Source of the DNA: Eurosta solidaginis
Taxonomy: Eukaryota > Arthropoda > Insecta > Diptera > Tephritidae
Length of the DNA: 64,000 nucleotides
Direction: 5' to 3'
Assembly (NCBI RefSeq): GCF_040869045.1
Contig: NC_090319.1
Span: 46,100,779-46,164,778 of the forward strand
Shown: one piece after another, positions 57,991-64,000 of the stretch
Layout of the letters: the number at the start of each line of letters is the position of its first letter
How positions within the stretch are numbered: position 1 is the first letter of the stretch
Made by a program: the position numbers and the translations under genes
The notes under the pieces: model-generated
What the model was told of the DNA's origin: nothing
The model's input: the letters and a program-made list of their open reading frames with translations, nothing else
Databases searched by the model: none

Positions 57991-59063
57991 TCAGCCTCCT
58001 CCTTATTATTATTAGTATTATTATTATTATTAGGCCTGGAAGCACTGCGACCTATGTGCAGATCTATTGTACATGATTTTTCAGCCTAATTTTGTGTGTG
58101 GAGGCTTTTGATGTATCTAAGTAACTCTTCAGGCTTTTCGCTCCATATCACACAGGGATTAGGAGGCCCAACACCTAGATGGGAGAGTCTCTGCCTTGCC
58201 AGAACGACGAATTCACAGAGAATGTGGACAGGCGTTTCATCTTCCAGCTCACAGAAACGACAAATTTGAGTGTCGGATAGATTTATCTTACTTAGGTGAT
58301 ATCATAGACCACAGTGTCCCGTACACAACCCAGTGAGAGTTCTTAGGTCCTCCGTGCTTAGATTAATGAGTTTAGTTGATACTTTATTTGCCGGAAATAT
58401 AAACAGTTTGGCCTGTCTTTGCCCTGGGCAGTCAATCCTGTGACGTCAGATTTGTTGAGTTTTCCAGTTACTTATGGTTTCCCTGCTGTGTGCTCTTGTG
58501 AGGCCACAGAAGGACTCTTCACCATAGAATGCTGCTACAGCACCCTGCTTTGCTAGGTAATCTGCATGTTCATTTCCTTCATGTCCCTGATGTTCGGGAA
58601 CGCATCCTAACAAAACCTTGTTTTTGGCTCCCAGGTTATTAAGTATTTCAGTGCAGTCATCCACTAACTTAAACAAGCAGGGCCGCCTGGCTGTCAGACA
58701 TAATGTAGATGCTCTTCGAGGTTGAGCTTCTCCGCAGACATTCTCTACCACACACTTCTATTGCTTGGTTTTCTGCCTGAAATTTGGTATCAATTTCTTG
58801 AAGTTCGGCCCATAGATGCCAGCTCCCGTTCTCCCGGCATCGACTTTCGATCCATCCGTGAACCAAAACCCTGACTCATGGTCATTATAGGGATTACTTA
58901 CTTGCCAGTGGGTGCTGTCCACAATAGACGCTTCATAGTTACGTGAGATTCTGAGCTTATGGGACAGGGGGATTTCCTATGAATTTTCTTATTACCTTCA
59001 TATGTCCTATCATGTTCCCTGGCTTCAACTCCAAAATATTTTGAAGTCTTAGTGCGCCTGTGC
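57991..59063 (-). pseudogene. RNase H LINE on -, 5'-truncated, with (TAA)n tail
   Basis: Read on - from the 5' end: TGALRLQNILELKPGNMIGH, then a linker. The RNase H is split by frame breaks (FQAENQAIEVC with the catalytic Glu, YIMSDSQAALLV with a catalytic Asp, LGCVPEHQGHEGNEHADYLA with the H-x-G-x-x-G-N-E box). The Cys-rich tail is at 58290-58180. It ends ...GRSASRP in (TAA)n (58034-58000). The 5' end lies exactly at the right target duplication (59064). It was inserted into the Jockey-type LINE and itself later received the R1-clade pair in its TAA tail. Confidence 0.75.
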
Positions 59064-59075
59064 CTGGATACTGTA
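59064..59075. repeat. 12-bp target site duplication (right) of the nested LINE block
   Basis: CTGGATACTGTA, identical to 50343-50354. Confidence 0.85.
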
Positions 59076-59312
59076 ACAGGTTAAACTTTTGCTCGTCCAT
59101 ACTCACCATTAACTTACCCAATTTATGTCCTGCTTGCAAGTCGTCACATGTCACCACTGAACCAACGCCTTTAACACTTTTATCGCTTTGTTCCAACCCT
59201 GTTGAAACAGCAACCTTCCTCGGACTCTCGTTAGAGAATATTAACGTCAAATTTTGAGTGATTGCACTTTTTGGATAGGGCGAAGTACTGCTACAGCAAC
59301 AACAACTATCAC
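59064..59312 (+). pseudogene. Jockey-type LINE on +, part 3: ORF2 C-terminus and 3' end
   Basis: Reading on from the duplication: NRLNFCSSILTINLPNLCPA, then CKSSHVTTEPTPLTLLSLCS and NPVETATFLGLSLENI, with a stop near 59255. The C-P-A-C...PTPLTPLSLWxNPVETAxFLGL ending is the conserved C-terminus of this Jockey lineage. After the stop, GGGCGAAGTACTGCTACAGCAACAACAAC (given here in two parts: GGGCGAAGTACTGCTACA and GCAACAACAAC) forms the 3' end with a CAA tail. It joins in frame with 50240-50354 if one duplication copy is removed. Confidence 0.8.
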
Positions 59313-60150
59313 TCGGTAGTGGTGCAGGATTGAGTGAACTGTCGCGCACTATTTGTGGTAATGCCCAGCCCTAGCTTACCCTGGGTTTATGTTTACGGGT
59401 AGCTATACACTGCCGGGACTTAAGTAAGTATCTTTGTGCTCTGTTAAAGATATCAGCAAGTTCATTGTCTGCACCAAATGGTTTGAACGGAACACCGACT
59501 AGCCATACTTAAACAGCAGCTGGTTCCAGGAGGATATGCATAGACAAATGGCGCCGCTGTTCTACACATTCAGCTGTCAGAACGTTGTTGTTGATATCCA
59601 AAGAATGCAACTTTTTATGTTAGTCATTTTCGAAAAAACCAACAAAAAGTTGATTGAAAGTTTTCAATTAATTGTCTTAGTTTTTTACGCCGTGCAGCTC
59701 TTAATCAATTCTGTTCGATTCGTTTAAAATGCAATTCGCATATATACATACGTACATATGTCCAAGGGTATACATGCATGAACTTACAAACAATTGAATT
59801 TCTTTAAAATAAGTTAAGTACGACAGTAATTTGTAAATAATTCCATATACAATTAATCTTAGCAGTGAGTTATTGTTCACACTTGAATAGAAAAATTTCC
59901 AATCAACCTTGAATTAAACAAAATTGAATTGAATGCAGTGTGGAGCACATATGTATATACATTTTACATAAAAATTTGTTATGTATTCATGTTAGACCGT
60001 ATCCAAAAAATAAAGAAAACTCCATATAGCGCAAATTTTGGAAAGAACACTGGTCATCGTTAAACTCATGGCTTTGGATTTTTCTCATATCTTCATTACT
60101 TTTTACTTCTATTCGTAAAGTGAATATGTCAATCTTTCTAGTAGTGTTCC
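59313..60150. other. No gene seen
   Basis: AT-rich; contains a TATATACATACGTACATATG microsatellite near 59740-59760. Confidence 0.4.
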
Positions 60151-60159
60151 TGATTCCTA

Positions 60160-61900
60160 GTTAAGGACCCTCTGCAGTTTTTCAATGTAACAAGAGGTTT
60201 CTTTAACCACCAAATTGAAAAACGGATGCTTATGCTAAAAAATTGTCCCGCCCTCTTGGCAAATATTTAAAAGCTTGCTAGAAGCTTTGCCATTTGCTGC
60301 TTCTAGATCTGATAGCTGTATCATTCCTTATAGCTGGAGTGAGGAGGAAAGACTTACCTTGCAAAGAGTTTTTGGGGAGGAACCTACCACGAGAAATTTA
60401 GTATCACAAATGTGCAACAGAAGGGAATGCTGAACTGCAGTGAGCAAAATGGCATTTATAGTGAGGACACGCCTGATGGATGAGGAGAGTGAGCGCAGAG
60501 AAATGCGCAGGCGAAGCAGTGGCAACTAAATCGACACTCAGAGAAAATAGCGGGAACTTGGACGCAGGAAGAACAGTAGGCTATTAAAGAATGAGAAATA
60601 TGGAACGCCTGCCTGAAGTAATGCGGAAGTGGTACCAGGGTGGGCGACGGTTCCAAAACAGGGCTGTTTTTTAGTCTACGGACACACGGTTGCTGCGACG
60701 GTAGCATTTATGGTGCATTAGGCATTTTTCAGCCCTCACGCAAAAAAAAAAAGAAAAAAGCTTGAGTCTTAGCCTGGCAAGTGCAGTGGACGTTCACAAA
60801 ACGTGCTTTATTATTTTCTTATCTGACCAGAATTTTTACATATTCTATCACTGCTCAGCAGGCAGTGTTTAGTCATAATACCCGTCAGAAAACAAATACA
60901 CGATCTTCGACAATTTATAACCCCACGCTTGGAACCATGCTCTTCTCTCTTTGTATTACCTCGTCTGGCATTTTGCACCCTTGCGCCAACTATCTACCTC
61001 TAATTTTGCTCTAAGAGCTCGTTCGAAGCTTATGTACTGACTTAGATAGTCTGTTCTTATTTGATGACGCTATTCTACTATGGCCATACGGCTGCGCTCA
61101 AGATTGCCCAATGCACTGAGCTTAGTTACAGTTGTTAAGGATGTGTTCTTCTATACCAAGGCTCAATGTGAAATGTGTAGAATGGTATTGAATGCAACCT
61201 TAGGGGTTGTTTTAAGGGCTCGCATAGTGCAAATTATTGAAAGCCTGAATACTTTTTCTGTGTTTTTGAGGTGCATTTTTTTTGTCTGGCTGTCCACCAA
61301 TAAAGTACCACATAGTATAGAATAAGCTTTTCAATCGCTGTAAATACCCAATAAGAGGGAGAAGGACGATAGACACCACCTAAACTCTACATGCATAAAA
61401 TACTGTCTATATTTTCTGCAAAGTTTCTTCTGCAGGGTCGCCCCTCTAAGTTAGGTCTGGTCCAATTTAGGACCTAGTGTCTCTAAATAAACTAGAGCAT
61501 TACCTTCTTCTCGGCATTGGCGGTAAACCTGAAATTAGATGCCCAGGTAGGTATATCCTGAAACGCCGGATCCATCAAAGCGCAAATTGTAGAGGTACTT
61601 TCCACTAATGCCTTATGATATTGATTTCGTGACCTCACTCAAACCCCTTTGTTGAGTAATCTTCTTGAAATTTTACATACATCCGATCCGCCTGACTATG
61701 TACTTCAACGTAATTAAGACCAACCATAATAACCTATTTATGAACATTTTTGAAAACGACGACAATGGTTAATTAAGCTACTAAGCAAATTATTCATATT
61801 CCAGGGACTTCTTTATGTTTTAAATCCCACTATACAGTTCCGTGTCAACCGAATTACCATTGGTGTGCGATATTGTGTTGTGCAGAATAGCTTTTCATGC
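60160..61900 (-). pseudogene. Family 1 LINE relic with a nested insertion
   Basis: 60180-60336 and 60768-60960 match 10990-11330 in order (tail region; for example TAGATCTGATAGCTGTATCA, GTCTTAGCCTGGCAAGTGCA, CTATCACTG and CAGGCAGTGTT). Further on, about 61330-61080 on - gives an RT to RNase H linker-like reading (ILYYVVLYWWTA). Heavily mutated. A 423-bp insertion splits it at 60337-60763. Confidence 0.6.
60337..60763 (+). mobile_element. PolyA-tailed insertion (retroposed, unidentified)
   Basis: Comparison with the intact copy at 11120-11150 shows ~427 extra bases. They end with AAAAAAAAAAAGAAAAAAG and are flanked by GAGT on both sides (60337-60340 and 60764-60767). The body is less AT-rich than its surroundings (for example GAGGAGAGTGAGCGCAGAGA). 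Polymerase III boxes were not recognised, so it may be a SINE-like element or a retroposed transcript fragment. Confidence 0.55.
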
Positions 61901-61906
61901 AGGATT

Positions 61907-62690
61907 TTAAATAGGAACAGTTTTTATCGCTCGTTTGATCTTGGTTTCGATCGCGTAGCTCGACACCTCACCGCTTTGTGATCTAAGTTTTAGTGTTGTC
62001 TGCAGGTTCCCCACTATGCTGTTTTTGTAGCGATAAAGACATTCCCTGAAAGTTTTGGAATTTGTCGTCGATGTTGATGGCCCCTTGTCCGATATAGACA
62101 CAGTCCAAGCACCATTCACGTATGACCCCGATGATCTAGGACACTTGCTCTTTTCTATCGTATCCCAATATAAAATTTGCTTCAAAAAGCGCTTCGAGGG
62201 ACTCTTCACTTCTTCGTACTCTTTCTTTACTCGTCCCTGCACTGGTTTCCCCTTGCTGAGACTTTCCTTAATAATGCTGATTTGCTGGAGCACTCGATTT
62301 CCACTCACAATTTTTTCCAGAAGACTCCTTTTTTCGGAAATTTCATGCTTGTAGATCCTACCGGTTTCATTTTCGACGACTTTTGCCAGCATGAACAATT
62401 ATTTTAGCTGTCCTCTAGGAAGACTCAGCTCATTGCTTCACCATGACGGATTTGGTTTTCCTCTGAATTTTCTGGCGTTTATAAAGGTTGATTCTTTCTC
62501 TATCCTCTGTAGGGGGATGCTGAAGCTGATATACGCTTGGTTGAGGTTGGTCTATCAATAACCATGCAATCATACCTTAATATATCACGTTCAGACCTCG
62601 AATCAGTGAGAAGATATTTGCGGAATATTGGAGCAACATATATAAGGACACTAACCCTTTTGGTTACCTGCAAATCACTTTGCATGATGG
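61907..62690 (-). pseudogene. Probable LINE ORF1/3' debris
   Basis: A 163-codon ORF on - (62398-61907) crosses a block at 62130-62020 that matches the LINE 3' region at 2740-2800 (CCATCAACATCGA...TATCGCTACAA). The upstream part is Lys/Glu-rich (GRVKKEYEEVKSPSKRFLKQ) and a Gln/Pro-rich reading precedes it near 62560-62500; this could be a Gag-like remnant. Not assigned to a family. Confidence 0.4.
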
Positions 62691-64000
62691 AACAAAATAT
62701 AGACTCGCCTCTGTTATGGTCGAGTTTTTATTTTATTGATACGGTCTTTTGTACATACATACGTATACATGCCTATATGTATGTATGTTGTTTGCAGGTG
62801 GTAGAGAAGTATTCTAATGTTACACAATATAGATAAATGCAATTTACTTACATTTGTTTTTCTCGCTTAACTTAACTTAACTTAACTTTTCTTTACTTTT
62901 CAGTTGTAGTTTGTTAAATTTACGTTATCTAATGGTGAAAAACTTTTGCATTTTTGTACATTCAACGATTGTCAGACGATTTGTCGCTGCATACATTACC
63001 GGCAATTGCAATCAATTCTTACCTGCACAAATGAACTTACACACACACACATTGGCATACTATCTGTATATATGTTAATATCAAAGGTGATAATTTCAAT
63101 GCATGTATGTGTGTATGAATTACCTTAGTTCTATGTTCATTCTTGTCGTAACCGCTTTGCCTTTGCTTATCGACGACTTTGTCGGGCCATCTCCTACACA
63201 AACGAATTTCTTTACACTTTTCTTGGTATACATTTTTTTTCACATTTCCTCATCAAACTATTTTGTTGACTTTCTTACTAACCCTCAATTCGCTAGCAAT
63301 TCAAATGCCATTTATTTTCATTGTCAGCTATTGAAGCTATGTAGCTTTTTGTTTACCGAAGACAATTTCAAGTTTATGCGCCTAAAAGTTTGCAAAAGAT
63401 TCGTATTTACATTGTCGTTTACAGACGCACGAAAAAATTAAAATAATTTTTTTAAAGCGCCTTTTTTTTTTTAGTGATTTTTTAGCCCTAACATAGATCT
63501 TTAGTTTTAACTTTGGCACTTTGACATGAAAAGATACTAAAACATGCAGAAAGGCTAACATTCGTATGAATAGGAAAATCATATACCCAGGCGTATACGT
63601 AAAAACCTCTTGCAATATAAAATTTGTTTGCTGAAAACTATGGAAAAAGTTATGAGGTTGATCCCATTTAGTGAAGGTATCATTACCCTGGAAGTAAAGA
63701 TATCCCTCTGACTTAAAAAGGTGACTACACTGAAAGAAGTGGTGCTAGTAAAATCAACAAGTCGGTCTGCTGTTCTTGATTTAACGGAGACTCGGTGAAA
63801 TTTGTCGAGTTATGGTTAATTCGAACGAGTGCTTTGGCAAGCGAACAAATTAGTTTAGTCATTTCAACAGAAGAGAAATTGTCGCTCTTAAGTTAACAAA
63901 ATTCTGTAAAATTGACAGATTCCTAATCTATCTAACTGATTTTTTTGTTAACACAACTGATCTCACGGGTCATTTCAAAAGCGATCAACAGCCAATACAT
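62691..64000. other. No gene seen; simple repeats
   Basis: AT-rich. Contains TACATACATACGTATACATG near 62752-62771, a (CTTAA)n run at about 62867-62887 and ACACACACACA at 63040-63050. ORFs of up to 112 codons lack recognisable domains. Confidence 0.4.

Overview
This window is eukaryotic, AT-rich and consists almost entirely of transposable-element sequence. The evidence is long A/T runs, TATGTACATACATA-type microsatellites, a tRNA-derived SINE, gypsy-type solo LTRs, non-LTR retrotransposons, piggyBac and hAT transposons, a Penelope-like element, and Helitron-like elements with internal minisatellites. Together these suggest a higher dipteran. I lean to a tephritid fruit fly, because the SINE, the Helitron-like repeat and several LINE 3' ends match, from memory, repeats common in that family; no search was run. 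I can support no intact host gene. The only ORF that does not look like TE debris is 12061-12276 (+), with low confidence.

Layout. 1-560: decayed LTR. 1060-3470: I-type LINE relic (+) broken up by pieces of two other LINEs. 4737-6444: Helitron-like element, copy 1. 7310-8605: second I-type LINE relic, then a Jockey/CR1-type LINE relic (8608-9900). 10119-16728: block bounded by inverted ~210-bp arms, holding two solo LTRs with intact target duplications, a LINE relic and a ~310-bp dimeric satellite (14400-15780). 17171-19430: Helitron-like copy 2. 19560-21310: LINE relics. 21664-23659: hAT element with 8-bp target duplication, carrying a nested 345-bp inverted-repeat element and lying inside an old LTR. 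24671-32327: palindromic foldback element split by two head-to-tail Helitron-like copies (24746-27344 and 27349-31355) that hold 128-bp minisatellites. 33000-36440: LINE relics and a minisatellite. 39111-39638: MITE. 39675-39996: SINE with target duplication. 40880-43547: complete but dead piggyBac with both ends, TTAA duplication and a short intron. 44640-45962: Penelope-like element. 47090-50340: LINE relics.

50355-59063 is a nest. A Jockey-type LINE on + was split by an RNase H LINE on -, leaving a 12-bp target duplication on each side. The (TAA)n tail of that LINE in turn took two joined R1-clade elements, both on -. The Jockey reading frame rejoins exactly across the 8.7-kb gap. 60160-62690: more LINE debris with one polyA-tailed insertion. 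62690-64000: no feature seen.

The coding pieces do not work together as a pathway. The biology here is the order and mechanism of successive insertions. The most informative signals are the Helitron-like family (asymmetric inverted repeats, a compensating 3' hairpin, an empty-site control in the same sequence), the three-level nest, and the fusion junction of the R1-clade pair.
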